DNA from: Ferruginibacter sp.
Lineage (GTDB): Bacteria; Bacteroidota; Bacteroidia; Chitinophagales; Chitinophagaceae
Direction: 5' to 3'
Assembly (NCBI GenBank): GCA_014379905.1
Contig: JACMKX010000109.1
Coordinates: forward strand, 1 to 52,128
DNA: 52,128 nt
Shown: in pieces, positions 25,686 to 34,885 of the stretch
Layout of the letters: every line of letters starts with the position of its first letter
How positions within the stretch are numbered: position 1 is the stretch's first letter
Translations under genes and position numbers: made by a program
Notes under the pieces: generated by a model
Databases searched by the model: none
What the model was told of the DNA's origin: nothing
The model's input: the letters and a program-made list of their open reading frames with translations, nothing else

Positions 25686-26161
25686 ATAAGTTCTACTTAC
25701 TGCTTGGCAGCAATATGGGAAACAGCAGGCTACAACTTGAAACTGCAGGAAAGCATATTAATAAAAAACTGGGTAAGATTACCCGTAATAGTAAATTATA
25801 TCAAACCGCAGCCTGGGGCAAAAAAGATCAGCCGGATTTTTTAAACCAGGTTATAGTGGTAGAATCCGGGATAGATGCTATAAAAGGCCTCAGTATCATT
25901 TTAGCTATTGAAAAGGTAATGGGCCGCATAAGAACCAAAAAAAATGCACCGAGAATTATAGATATAGATATTTTATATTTCAACAAAGACATTATCAATT
26001 TACCGGAATTACAGATACCCCACCCTGCCATACAGTTAAGACGCTTTGTATTGGTTCCTTTAAATGAACTTTCTCCTAACTTTATTCATCCGGCATTGTT
26101 AAAAACCAATCATCAATTATTAAATACCTGTGAGGACAAGCTGGATGTGAAGAAAATTTAA
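25682..26161 (+). CDS. folK: 2-amino-4-hydroxy-6-hydroxymethyldihydropteridine diphosphokinase
   Basis: A 159-residue HPPK that transfers pyrophosphate from ATP to the pterin alcohol in folate synthesis. Key features are the N-terminal LLLGSNMGNSRLQLE, the substrate loop LYQTAAWGKKDQPDFLNQV, the metal-binding signature APRIIDIDILYF and the C-terminal LQIPHPAIQLRRFVLVPLNEL. The ATG at 25682 overlaps the RES toxin stop. No promoter box is seen within the toxin gene end, so folK expression probably depends on the toxin-antitoxin promoter or an undetected internal promoter. Deoxynucleoside kinase follows 36 bp downstream. The usual folP/folB genes are not near. Confidence 0.92.
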   Translation: MNKFYLLLGSNMGNSRLQLETAGKHINKKLGKITRNSKLYQTAAWGKKDQPDFLNQVIVVESGIDAIKGLSIILAIEKVMGRIRTKKNAPRIIDIDILYFNKDIINLPELQIPHPAIQLRRFVLVPLNELSPNFIHPALLKTNHQLLNTCEDKLDVKKI

Positions 26162-26197
26162 TAACCTATCCGTTGAATCCATTTATTTTGCATACGG

Positions 26198-26830
26198 ATG
26201 AAATATAATTTTGTAACAATAGAAGGAAATATAGGTGCGGGCAAAACAACCCTTGCTAATTTACTAAGCAAACATTACAATGCCCGGCTAATTTTGGAAG
26301 AATTTGCAGACAATCCTTTTCTGCCTAAGTTTTATGAAAGCCCTGAACAATATGCTTTTCCACTGGAGTTATTCTTTATGGCAGAACGTTACAAGCAGCT
26401 CAAAGAATTGTTGCAAACAAAAGATATGTTTCAACAGGTAACTGTATCCGATTACCTTTTTACCAAATGCCTCTTATTTGCCAAAGTAAATCTTCCTGAT
26501 GAAGAATTCAGGCTATATCAAAAACTATTTGACATCATCAACCCACAGATCGTTCAGCCCGACATCCTGATTTACCTGCACTCCCCTGTTAACAAACTAC
26601 AGGAAAATATAAAGAAGCGTAACCGACAGTATGAATTGGGAATTCCAAATGATTATTTATTTATATTACAGGAAACCTACACTCAATATATTAAGCAACA
26701 CAATATCAAAACTATTTTTGTAGATGCCAGTAACGCAGATTTTTTAGGAAATGATGAACACCTTAAAGTAATTACAGATGCCCTGGATAAAAATTATGAT
26801 ACGGGTCAACATTATATTACATTGCCATAA
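26198..26830 (+). CDS. deoxynucleoside kinase
   Basis: A 210-residue dNK/thymidine kinase 2-like enzyme that phosphorylates deoxynucleosides for salvage. The P-loop is GNIGAGKT (residues 10-17); LEEFADNPFLPKFYESPEQYAFPLELFFMAERY carries the substrate-binding Glu and aromatic residues; the lid/LID region is IKKRNRQYELGIPNDYL. The nucleoside specificity cannot be read. It follows folK closely on the same strand, and the MFS gene follows 14 bp later, so a folK-dNK-MFS cluster is likely. The start is ATG at 26198. Confidence 0.88.
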   Translation: MKYNFVTIEGNIGAGKTTLANLLSKHYNARLILEEFADNPFLPKFYESPEQYAFPLELFFMAERYKQLKELLQTKDMFQQVTVSDYLFTKCLLFAKVNLPDEEFRLYQKLFDIINPQIVQPDILIYLHSPVNKLQENIKKRNRQYELGIPNDYLFILQETYTQYIKQHNIKTIFVDASNADFLGNDEHLKVITDALDKNYDTGQHYITLP

Positions 26831-26844
26831 ATACATGATATACT

Positions 26845-28089
26845 TTGCAAACCAATAACATCCATAAAAATCCTTACGCCGCTCTCAGCTTCCCCGAATT
26901 CAAATTTTTTATTGTAGGCCGTTTTATTTTTATTATGGGTTTAAGAATGACGGGAACAGTTATTGGCTGGTGGATGTATATTCTTACCGATAACCCGCTG
27001 GCCCTGGGCCTGGTTGGACTTTCGGAAGTAATTCCAGCACTTTCGCTGGCGTTGTATGCGGGGCATTATATCGATGTGAATGAAAAACGACATCTTTTAC
27101 TTAAATGTATTGTCTTGTATACAGTTTGTATTTTGGCCCTCGTATTTTTAGCATCCCCCTATTCACATGCTCATTTTAAGCCATGGACAATTGCTGCTTT
27201 TATTTGCGGAGTGATAGCCTGCACAGGCGCTATCCGTGCATTTTCGGGCCCTACTTTTTCCGCAATGATATCGCAGATAGTTCCAAAAGAACTACTATCT
27301 AATGCGGCATCAATCAGTTCTGCTACCTGGCTGGTAGGTTCAATAAGCGGTCATGCTTTAGGTGGATTTTTAATTGCTTATTTCGGCATCTTTCAAAGTT
27401 TTTGGGTGGTACTCGCTTTCGTTGTCACCGGATATTTTTTACTTAGAAATCTTTCTGTGAAACCCATCCTGAACAAAGCCACAGCTAAAACATGGGAGAG
27501 TGTTAAAGAAGGCATTAATTATGTTTTTAAAACCAAAGAAATATTAGGAGCCATGGCGCTTGATCTTTTTGCTGTATTATTTGGCGGGGCAGCCGCATTG
27601 ATACCCGTTTTTGCAAAAGACATTCTTCATGTTGGCCCTGTTGGCTTCGGTTGGCTTAATGCAGCAATAGATATTGGTTCTATTATTATGGTAACGATAC
27701 TAACCATTAAACCTCTGCAACGAAACCAGGGCAGGGTTTTATTTTATACTGTAGCGGGGTTTGGTGTTTGTATTATTTGTTTTGCTGTGTCAAAAATTTT
27801 CTGGCTCTCCTTTTTATCCTTAATGATTGCCGGCTGCATGGATGGCGTGAGTGTAATTATCCGAAGCACTATTTTGCAATTAAAAACGCCTGATGAAATG
27901 CGCGGCAGGGTAATGAGTGTTAACAGCATGTTCATTAATTCTTCCAACGAACTCGGTCAGTTCGAAAGCGGGCTGGCAGCAAAGCTAATGGGCACGGTAA
28001 CCTCAGTAATCTTCGGGGGATGTATGACGCTTGGTGTAGTAATTTTTACCTGGTTCAAAGCTCCCTCTCTCAGAAAAATGGAATATTGA
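26845..28089 (+). CDS. MFS transporter (EntS-like)
   Basis: A 414-residue, twelve-helix major facilitator of the MFS_3/EntS-like group. The start NPYAALSFPEFKFFIVGRFIFIMG is the typical first helix of this group. The first intracellular-loop motif is degenerate (GHYIDVNEKRHLL), and TPDEMRGRVMSVNSMFINSSNELGQFESG is characteristic of this branch. Substrates include siderophores and drugs in relatives; none can be named here. The start is a TTG at 26845, since the only upstream ATG is out of frame and the next Met would delete the first helix. It is spaced 14 bp after the kinase gene. Confidence 0.8.
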   Translation: MQTNNIHKNPYAALSFPEFKFFIVGRFIFIMGLRMTGTVIGWWMYILTDNPLALGLVGLSEVIPALSLALYAGHYIDVNEKRHLLLKCIVLYTVCILALVFLASPYSHAHFKPWTIAAFICGVIACTGAIRAFSGPTFSAMISQIVPKELLSNAASISSATWLVGSISGHALGGFLIAYFGIFQSFWVVLAFVVTGYFLLRNLSVKPILNKATAKTWESVKEGINYVFKTKEILGAMALDLFAVLFGGAAALIPVFAKDILHVGPVGFGWLNAAIDIGSIIMVTILTIKPLQRNQGRVLFYTVAGFGVCIICFAVSKIFWLSFLSLMIAGCMDGVSVIIRSTILQLKTPDEMRGRVMSVNSMFINSSNELGQFESGLAAKLMGTVTSVIFGGCMTLGVVIFTWFKAPSLRKMEY

Positions 28090-28115
28090 AAATGCTCCTT
28101 TAAATAATAATTGAT

Positions 28116-28646
28116 ATGAGTACAGACGCCAGATACCTCGCTAGTGTAAAACAGCAATTTCTCTACTATAAATCTTTAGGAGATAAAGCCATTGCACAAC
28201 TGGAACCTTTCATGTTATTTACAAAACCGAACACTGAAAGCAATAGTATTGCCATAATCATTCAGCATATGCATGGAAATATGATGAGCCGCTGGACCGA
28301 TTTTTTAACCACTGACGGTGAAAAAGAATGGCGTCAAAGAGATGCAGAATTTGAAGTAGTATTAGCCGAAAAAGCAGCTGTAATGGAAAAATGGGAAGAA
28401 GGATGGGAATGTTTAATGAATGCGCTTAACAAACTAAATGATGCTATGCTGGATAATATTATTTTAATCAGGAATGAACCACACACCATTACACAAGCAA
28501 TCAACCGGCAACTGGCACATTACCCTTACCACGTTGGACAAATAGTATTTTATGCCAAACAATTAACCGGTGAAAAATTTACCAGCCTTTCGATAGCAAG
28601 AAATAAATCGCAGGAGTTTAACAAAGAAAAATTTGGTAGAAAATAG
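28116..28646 (+). CDS. DUF1572 (DinB-like) family protein
   Basis: A 176-residue helical protein of the DUF1572 branch of the DinB superfamily, predicted four-helix bundles with a metal site. Candidate metal-binding His are in IIQHMHGNMMSRW and RQLAHYPYHVGQIVFYAKQL, both strongly conserved blocks. Related proteins are thiol-dependent transferases, but this is unproven for DUF1572. The start is ATG at 28116, 26 bp after the MFS stop, so it may end that operon. Its stop abuts the convergent YkgJ gene without a gap. Confidence 0.82.
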   Translation: MSTDARYLASVKQQFLYYKSLGDKAIAQLEPFMLFTKPNTESNSIAIIIQHMHGNMMSRWTDFLTTDGEKEWRQRDAEFEVVLAEKAAVMEKWEEGWECLMNALNKLNDAMLDNIILIRNEPHTITQAINRQLAHYPYHVGQIVFYAKQLTGEKFTSLSIARNKSQEFNKEKFGRK

Positions 28647-29129
28647 TTATTTATTAGCAATCAATTTTTCCAAAACAAAATATACTGCTGGGCAAAATGT
28701 TGCATTCTTTTGAGTCAATAGAGGCCGCTTTATCAATACATCTTCATCTGTATAAGGAAAACGGCTGCAATCTGAAGGCCGGTGTTCATAAATACTGCAA
28801 AAATTATCAGCCCCCAAAAAAGGGCAGGGTTTTGTTTTAACTACATAGTCTCCTTCTTCATCAAGATCAAGGTATGACTCAATAAAATGCCCTTCCTTCA
28901 TTTTAAGCAATTTTGATATCCTTTTAATATCGGTTGTTTTAAAACGGGGAGAATAATTTTTACAACAAGCTGCGCAATCCAGGCATTCGATCTTGGAAAA
29001 AGCTTCTTCATGTAAACCAGGCAGTTGTTTGAGCACTTTGTTTTTATCAGGACGCAGCAGGAACTGCTTATATATTTTTGCTCTTTCACCGCCTTTCTTC
29101 TCCCAATTTTTTAAAAGTGGATCATTCAT
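28647..29129 (-). CDS. YkgJ-family cysteine cluster protein
   Basis: A 160-residue protein of the YkgJ (UPF0153) family, which carries a Cys cluster likely to bind zinc or an iron-sulfur cluster. Cysteines are in IECLDCAACCKNY, KPCPFLGADNFCSIYEHRPSDCSRFPY and TFCPAVY. The DNA-encoded pattern is complete. Function is not established in the family. The start is ATG at 29129; a TACTTTTG box at 29134-29141 lies only four bases before it, which implies a leaderless or near-leaderless mRNA. It abuts the DUF1572 stop. Confidence 0.85.
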   Translation of the reverse strand: MNDPLLKNWEKKGGERAKIYKQFLLRPDKNKVLKQLPGLHEEAFSKIECLDCAACCKNYSPRFKTTDIKRISKLLKMKEGHFIESYLDLDEEGDYVVKTKPCPFLGADNFCSIYEHRPSDCSRFPYTDEDVLIKRPLLTQKNATFCPAVYFVLEKLIANK

Positions 29130-29158
29130 AGTGCAAAAGTACTTTTATAAAACTACCC

Positions 29159-29986
29159 TTATCCTTTCATGCGGGTAAAAAATTCATAAAAATTCCAGTC
29201 CTGGTAAACATACACTGCCATTGACGTTATAGAGAGAAGGGACCAGGAAAAAATTGCCAGTAAGCAAACAAAGAATGATTTTGTTCGCTGCCCCGTAGTG
29301 GTTAACTGAAGGAACCCATTTAAAGCCCAGGTAAAATAAATTACCTGCAGCAATATTGCAATACCAGTAAAATAAGCGGATAGCCCTGGTTTTAGCAATC
29401 CGGCCAACGGAAAAATAATCACCGTAAAAACAAGGTTACTAAAAGCAACAAACATCATATTGGCCGTAAGGTGCTCGGCATAGTTGAACTTTTTTCGCCT
29501 GAAAAACAACCACGTAAAAAAGGAGATAACAGGAACCGCTATCATAGCTACTATATTTCCATGCTTCCTGAAAAAATTTTGTGAAGTATTGACCCTTCCA
29601 ATAGTGGCCATGTACTTTTTCTTTCCTTCCTCGGTTGGAATATGCTGCAGTACTTTTGTACTTGGTTCTATTACTTTACGTTCCTTTAAAAAATAAGTAT
29701 TCGACAACACGAATATGGTCATCAGTATCAGAAAAAAAGTAAAAGGGCTAAAATATCGTTTCCTTTTTCCCTGGATGTACTCCCTTGCAGTTGTACCTGG
29801 CTTTATTGCCAGCGATTTTAATAAATGAAAAAGTCCTTTATCGGTATGGGTAACCGCATGAAATCCTTCATGGAAAAAATTCGCCATTGTAAAACGATGA
29901 ACATTCCTGTTTTGCCCGCATTGAGGGCAAAATTTTACATCATTTTCAAGATTGGTATTACAGTTCAGACAGGTATTTCCTCCCAT
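29159..29986 (-). CDS. DUF3667 zinc-ribbon membrane protein
   Basis: A 275-residue protein. The N-terminal CLNCNTNLENDVKFCPQCGQ is a four-Cys zinc ribbon, followed by NRNVHRFTMANFFHEGFHAV typical of DUF3667, and four to five membrane helices in the C-terminal half (SPFTFFLILMTIFVLSN onward). Function is unknown. The ATG at 29986 is chosen so that the ribbon lies near the N-terminus, as in relatives; a TTG 14 codons upstream would add a hydrophobic stretch. It is separated by 29 bp from the YkgJ gene on the same strand. Confidence 0.82.
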   Translation of the reverse strand: MGGNTCLNCNTNLENDVKFCPQCGQNRNVHRFTMANFFHEGFHAVTHTDKGLFHLLKSLAIKPGTTAREYIQGKRKRYFSPFTFFLILMTIFVLSNTYFLKERKVIEPSTKVLQHIPTEEGKKKYMATIGRVNTSQNFFRKHGNIVAMIAVPVISFFTWLFFRRKKFNYAEHLTANMMFVAFSNLVFTVIIFPLAGLLKPGLSAYFTGIAILLQVIYFTWALNGFLQLTTTGQRTKSFFVCLLAIFSWSLLSITSMAVYVYQDWNFYEFFTRMKG

Positions 29987-30131
29987 AAAAGCAGTTATTA
30001 AACTGAAAATAAGCAATGAAACTGACAAACTGCTTTCTCTTATTACAATTTTAATAAATCTATGGATAGTGTTTGTTTATCCACAGCTCCCGCACATATA
30101 TAAATGGCTGGGAAATGTAGTTGTCTTGTCG

Positions 30132-30139
30132 TAAATTTG
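30132..30139 (+). promoter_or_regulatory. -7 box for gcvP
   Basis: TAAATTTG matches TAnnTTTG and leaves a leader of about 70 nt before the gcvP ATG. The leader contains a GCTCCCGGGAGC palindrome near 30172. A glycine riboswitch core is not visible. Confidence 0.5.
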
Positions 30140-30216
30140 CGAAAAATTTATATTGGGCTGGATGAACATCGGCTCCCGGGAGCAAGTCGCCAGGTAAAAT
30201 TATAACCTACCATTTT

Positions 30217-33099
30217 ATGACGCTTTTCGAACAACAACAAGCCGGGTTTACAACAAGACATATTGGGCCAACAGAAGAAGAAACAGCAGGCATGCTGAGA
30301 ACAATTGGCATTTCGTCAATGGATGAACTGATCAGTAAAACGATCCCGGCAGATATTCGTTTAAAAGAGAAACTTCAGACAGGAGGACCAATAAGCGAAT
30401 ACGAATATTTGTCGGAACTTAAAAAAACAGCCTTTCTTAATAAGGTTTATAAAAACTATATCGGTCGTGGTTACTACAGCCCTATTGTTCCAAGCGTTAT
30501 CTTGAGAAATGTTTTTGAAAACCCGGGATGGTATACACAGTATACCCCTTACCAGGCAGAAATTGCACAGGGACGTTTGGAAAGTTTATTGAATTTTCAG
30601 ACAATGGTAAGTGATCTTACTGCGTTACCAATAGCCAATGCAAGTTTGCTGGATGAAGGTACGGCAGCAGCTGAAGCAATGGCCATGCTGTTCAATCATA
30701 AAAACAAAGACACGGATCACATTACCGCTCCAAAGTTTTTTGTGGACGAACTGATTTTTGATCAGACAAAAGATATTCTCATTACAAGGGCCAAGCCAAT
30801 TAACGTTGAGTTGATTTTTGGCGATCATAAAACCATGCAGCTTACCGAAGATTTTTTTGGTGCTATTATACAATACCCAAACAGCGATGGCCTGGTGGTA
30901 GATTACAAAAAATTCATTGAGACTGCGCATAGTGTGAATGCCTTGGTGGTAATGGCTACCGATCTTCTTTCATTAACTTTATTAACTCCTCCCGGCGAAC
31001 TGGGCGCTGACGTGGCTATTGGTAATTCCCAAAGGATGGGCGTGCCTTTAGGGTTTGGCGGACCACATGCTGCCTTCTTTGCTACTAAAGATGAATTTAA
31101 AAGAAATATTCCCGGCCGTATCATTGGTGTAAGCCAGGATGCACAAGGCAATCGTTGCCTGCGTATGGCTTTGCAAACAAGAGAGCAACACATTCGCAGA
31201 GAAAAAGCAACGAGCAATATTTGTACCGCGCAGGCCTTACTTGCCAACATGAGCGCCATGTATGCAGTATTTCATGGTGCAGAAGGTTTGATAGACATTG
31301 CAAAACGCGTTAGTATTCTAGCTCAAACATTGAGTCATGAATTGGCCGAAATGGGCTTTCAAAATGAAAATAACTTTTATTTTGATACGGTTAAAATAAG
31401 GGTGGGGGATATAGATGCTCTCAGGAAAATAGCGGAACAAAACCAGGTAAATTTTTATTATTATAAAAATGCAGCAGGTATTTCAATTGATGAAACTACT
31501 TCGCAAAGAGATGTGCTGAACATATTACATGTATTTGCAGCCTTAAGCGGTAGCGACACTTCTGTGGCTAATTTTGATGCAGAAAGTATTTTAAATAATA
31601 TTCCATCTACGCTCACCCGGACATCCGATTTTTTAACGCATCCCGTTTTTAATTCACACAAAAGTGAAAGTGAAATGATGCGTTATATAAAGCGCCTGGA
31701 AAATAAAGATCTCAGTTTAAATACTTCGATGATCTCATTGGGAAGTTGTACCATGAAGCTCAATGCAGCAACCCAGCTTATCCCTGTTAGCTGGCCGGAA
31801 TTTAGCAACATACATCCGTTTGCACCGGCGGATCAGTGGAAAGGATATCAACAGATCATTACTGAGCTTGAAAGCTGGCTGAGTAACATCACAGGATTTA
31901 CAGCCACTTCTTTGCAGCCTAACAGCGGTGCCCAGGGAGAATATGCAGGATTACTCACCATTAAGGCATATCATATGGATCGCAAAAATCATCATAGAAA
32001 TATTATTCTTATACCTATCTCTGCACATGGAACCAATCCTGCTTCGGCAGTAATGGCAGGATTTAAAGTAGTGGTTACCAAATGTGATGAAGCAGGCAAT
32101 ATTGATGTAGAAGACCTTATAGCAAATGCAATAAAACATAAAGACAATCTAGCCGGCTTGATGGTCACTTATCCAAGTACACATGGTGTTTTTGAAGAAA
32201 GTATTCGTGAAATATGTTCATTGATTCATGATAATGGCGGATTGGTATATATGGATGGTGCAAATATGAATGCACAGGTTGGACTAACAAGCCCCGGAAA
32301 TATAGGAGCTGATGTATGCCATTTAAACCTGCATAAAACTTTCGCTATTCCTCATGGTGGCGGCGGCCCGGGCATGGGCCCTATTTGCGTAAATGAGAAG
32401 CTTGCTCCTTACCTGCCGGGGCATTACTCATTAAACAATTCAGAAAAATCAATTCATGCGGTAAGTGCCGCACCTTTTGGAAGTGCCAGTATTTTATTGA
32501 TCAGTTATGGTTATATAAAATTGTTGGGTGCAGATGGTTTAAAGAAAAGTACAGAATATGCGATCTTAAATGCCAACTATATGAAGGCAAGATTGAAAGA
32601 AGATTATAAAATACTCTACACAGGTAAAAATGGAACCTGTGCTCATGAATTTATTGTTGACCTGAGACCTTTTAAACAAAGCGCAGGTGTAGAAGCAGAA
32701 GACGTTGCCAAACGATTAATGGATTATAATTTTCATGCGCCAACTTTGAGTTTTCCTGTTCCGGGTACGATTATGATTGAGCCCACGGAAAGCGAAGACA
32801 AAGATGAATTGGACAGATTCTGTGATGCTTTGTTAAGCATTCGTGCAGAAATAAGAGCGATTGAAGAAGGAAAATCTGACAAGGCTGATAATGTATTAAA
32901 AAATGCGCCCCATACACAATTTGTTATAACAGCAGATGAGTGGACTCATTCCTACACCCGCCAGCAGGCTGCATTCCCTTTGCCTTATGTAAAGCAAAAT
33001 AAATTCTGGCCAAGTGTAAGCAGGGTCAATAATACTTATGGTGATCGTAATCTGATATGCACTTGTGAACCCATAAGTTCTTATATGGAAGAAGCATAA
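30217..33099 (+). CDS. gcvP: glycine dehydrogenase (decarboxylating), GcvP
   Basis: A 960-residue full-length P-protein of the glycine cleavage system, a PLP enzyme that decarboxylates glycine and transfers the aminomethyl group to lipoylated GcvH. Both halves are fused in one chain, as usual outside some Firmicutes. The first half starts with [13 protein letters not shown] and contains [16 protein letters not shown]. The second half carries the catalytic PLP Lys (about residue 707) in [19 protein letters not shown]. Length is typical. gcvT, gcvH and lpd are not in the window. The convergent KASIII-like gene is separated by a bidirectional terminator. Confidence 0.96.
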   Translation: MTLFEQQQAGFTTRHIGPTEEETAGMLRTIGISSMDELISKTIPADIRLKEKLQTGGPISEYEYLSELKKTAFLNKVYKNYIGRGYYSPIVPSVILRNVFENPGWYTQYTPYQAEIAQGRLESLLNFQTMVSDLTALPIANASLLDEGTAAAEAMAMLFNHKNKDTDHITAPKFFVDELIFDQTKDILITRAKPINVELIFGDHKTMQLTEDFFGAIIQYPNSDGLVVDYKKFIETAHSVNALVVMATDLLSLTLLTPPGELGADVAIGNSQRMGVPLGFGGPHAAFFATKDEFKRNIPGRIIGVSQDAQGNRCLRMALQTREQHIRREKATSNICTAQALLANMSAMYAVFHGAEGLIDIAKRVSILAQTLSHELAEMGFQNENNFYFDTVKIRVGDIDALRKIAEQNQVNFYYYKNAAGISIDETTSQRDVLNILHVFAALSGSDTSVANFDAESILNNIPSTLTRTSDFLTHPVFNSHKSESEMMRYIKRLENKDLSLNTSMISLGSCTMKLNAATQLIPVSWPEFSNIHPFAPADQWKGYQQIITELESWLSNITGFTATSLQPNSGAQGEYAGLLTIKAYHMDRKNHHRNIILIPISAHGTNPASAVMAGFKVVVTKCDEAGNIDVEDLIANAIKHKDNLAGLMVTYPSTHGVFEESIREICSLIHDNGGLVYMDGANMNAQVGLTSPGNIGADVCHLNLHKTFAIPHGGGGPGMGPICVNEKLAPYLPGHYSLNNSEKSIHAVSAAPFGSASILLISYGYIKLLGADGLKKSTEYAILNANYMKARLKEDYKILYTGKNGTCAHEFIVDLRPFKQSAGVEAEDVAKRLMDYNFHAPTLSFPVPGTIMIEPTESEDKDELDRFCDALLSIRAEIRAIEEGKSDKADNVLKNAPHTQFVITADEWTHSYTRQQAAFPLPYVKQNKFWPSVSRVNNTYGDRNLICTCEPISSYMEEA

Positions 33100-33236
33100 A
33101 TATTTTAGCAGGAGGAATTTCCTGGTTCTTTTGAGGTGGCAACCTGAGCGCTGCACAATTGGTGTGCTGCACAAGAGAGCCCCCCAAAATGCGGGGAACG
33201 ATGATGCACAAAGAACAAATGCATGTTACATAAAAT

Positions 33237-33262
33237 AAAAGCGCTCCAAATGGAGCGCTTTT
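33237..33262. terminator. bidirectional terminator
   Basis: AAAAGCGCTCC (33237-33247) pairs with GGAGCGCTTTT (33252-33262), loop 4 nt, with A/T runs on both sides. It serves gcvP and the convergent KASIII-like gene. Confidence 0.85.
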
Positions 33263-33282
33263 ATTTTATAAGAATATCGTTA

Positions 33283-34362
33283 TTACATCCGGTAACAAAC
33301 TGCATTGATATTCATTCCTGCTCCAACTGATGCAAAGAGAACAATATCGCCGGGGCTCAGGGCATGTTCTTCCATTGTTCCCCTTCTAACGGTATCAAAC
33401 AAGGTAGGTACAGTTGCAACAGAGCTATTTCCCAAAGTATGAATGCTCATCGGCATGATGTCTTTCGGAACAGGATTAGTTCCATATAATTTGTACATGG
33501 CTTTTATAATGCCTTCATCCATTTTTTCATTTGCCTGGTGTATAAATATTTTTTTAAGGTCCTTAATATCAACTCCGGCTTTGTCGAGGCAGTCTTTCAT
33601 GGCAACGGGAACATGTTTCATAGCATATTCATATACTTTCCTCCCTTTCATTTTTATATATCGGATGCGTGGATCACTGTCCGGGTAGTTTGACTTTCCC
33701 ATATTGAGATAATCTACTTCTTCCAGGCAATGGGCCTGAACTGCAGTAGATAAAATTCCTGGTCCGCCTTCCCCGGTATCCTTTGCTTCCATGACGCAGG
33801 CGCCTGCACCATCAGAAAATATCATACTGTCCCTGTCGTACATATCCAATACACGTGATAAAGTTTCTGTGCCTATTACCAAACACTTTTTTGCAATGCC
33901 GGCTCTAAAAAAAGCATCGGCCTGTATAACTCCCTGTATCCAACCGGGGCAACCAAATAGAATATCATAAGGAATACAGGAAGGATTACTTATTTGTAGT
34001 GCATGTTTTACCCTTGATGCCAGCGCCGGGAGCACGTCTGTCTGAATGGTATGCTTTATTACATTTCCAAAATTATGGGCCACTATGATCTGGTCAATTG
34101 TTTCCGGATCGCAACCCGCATCTTCTATTGCAATTTTTGCAGCGATGGCTGCCATGTCTGAAGAGTCCATCTCAGCGGAAGCATACCTTCTTTCGGCAAT
34201 CCCGGTAATCTGTTCAAATTTTCTTACTACTTCCTGTGGGTCTGTTTCAATTCGTTTATTATCCTCAGCGTAAAAATTATGTTGGGTAAAATCACTATTT
34301 GTTTTAATTACAGGTGGTATATAAGCGCCTGTCCCTGTGATTACTGAATGGGTTGATGGCAT
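33283..34362 (-). CDS. 3-oxoacyl-ACP synthase III-like enzyme
   Basis: A 359-residue thiolase-fold KASIII-like enzyme. The catalytic triad is recognisable: Cys138 in LFGCPGWIQG, His275 in IFIHQANEK and Asn312 in HTLGNSSVAT. FSDGAGACVME and the C-terminal VLFASVGAGMN are typical. It starts or extends acyl chains by Claisen condensation. It is somewhat longer than E. coli FabH (~317), with an N-terminal ~40-residue region (NFYAEDNKRIETDPQEV), so it may be a specialised KASIII rather than the main fatty-acid FabH; no other fab or flexirubin genes adjoin. The start is ATG at 34362. Confidence 0.85.
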   Translation of the reverse strand: MPSTHSVITGTGAYIPPVIKTNSDFTQHNFYAEDNKRIETDPQEVVRKFEQITGIAERRYASAEMDSSDMAAIAAKIAIEDAGCDPETIDQIIVAHNFGNVIKHTIQTDVLPALASRVKHALQISNPSCIPYDILFGCPGWIQGVIQADAFFRAGIAKKCLVIGTETLSRVLDMYDRDSMIFSDGAGACVMEAKDTGEGGPGILSTAVQAHCLEEVDYLNMGKSNYPDSDPRIRYIKMKGRKVYEYAMKHVPVAMKDCLDKAGVDIKDLKKIFIHQANEKMDEGIIKAMYKLYGTNPVPKDIMPMSIHTLGNSSVATVPTLFDTVRRGTMEEHALSPGDIVLFASVGAGMNINAVCYRM

Positions 34363-34510
34363 TGAAATTTTCCTTTTGTTTGAAACCCCAATTTACCCAA
34401 TAAAGCCAGTAATCAATTAACATTTGAGCTAATCTTAGATATTTCCGGGTTAAAATGCTAATAATTCTGCTAAAATCCAACTAAATAGGCCTCATTAAAT
34501 TTAAAACCCC

Positions 34511-34518
34511 TACTTTTG
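34511..34518 (+). promoter_or_regulatory. -7 box for the cold-shock gene
   Basis: TACTTTTG matches TAnnTTTG and lies 27 bp before the ATG at 34546. A TTG inside it mimics a start codon. Confidence 0.5.
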
Positions 34519-34545
34519 CGTTTTATCAATACAATACAAATTAAA

Positions 34546-34749
34546 ATGGACACAAAAACACAAGGAACCGTAAAATTTTTTAACTCTGAAAAAGGGTTTG
34601 GCTTTATTAAGCATGCGGATTCCGACAAAGAAACTTTTGTACACGTAAGCGGACTAGTTAATGACATCAAAGAAGGTGATCAGGTTGAGTTCGATGTGCA
34701 AATGGGTAAAAAAGGAATGAATGCTGTTAACGTAACAGTTGTAGGATAA
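34546..34749 (+). CDS. cold-shock domain protein (CspA family)
   Basis: A 67-residue single cold-shock domain protein, an RNA/ssDNA chaperone. The two RNA-binding motifs are intact: RNP1 as KGFGFIKH and RNP2 as TFVHVSG. The core starts QGTVKFFNSEKGFGFI and ends in GMNAVNVTVV. A ten-residue upstream extension is rejected because its TTG start lies in the -7 box. The short leader (about 20 nt) lacks the long cold-box 5' UTR of E. coli cspA. A strong terminator follows at 34772. Confidence 0.93.
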   Translation: MDTKTQGTVKFFNSEKGFGFIKHADSDKETFVHVSGLVNDIKEGDQVEFDVQMGKKGMNAVNVTVVG

Positions 34750-34771
34750 TAAATATCAATTCAATTTCTTG

Positions 34772-34797
34772 GGGCCGCAAGTTGCGGCCCTTTTTTT
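34772..34797 (+). terminator. intrinsic terminator of the cold-shock gene
   Basis: GGGCCGC (34772-34778) pairs with GCGGCCC (34784-34790) around a 5-nt loop and is followed by seven T. Confidence 0.9.
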
Positions 34798-34885
34798 GTA
34801 AATTAATTTATGCTAATGCTAACAATATATAATATGCTGGTGCTAAAAACATGTATACTTTTACTACTTCAAACTTAAATAAATA

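Noticed and set aside
30030..30216. Glycine riboswitch upstream of gcvP
   Set aside because: No tandem aptamer core or conserved GGAGAG/CAGGC-like blocks are visible; only a short GC palindrome.
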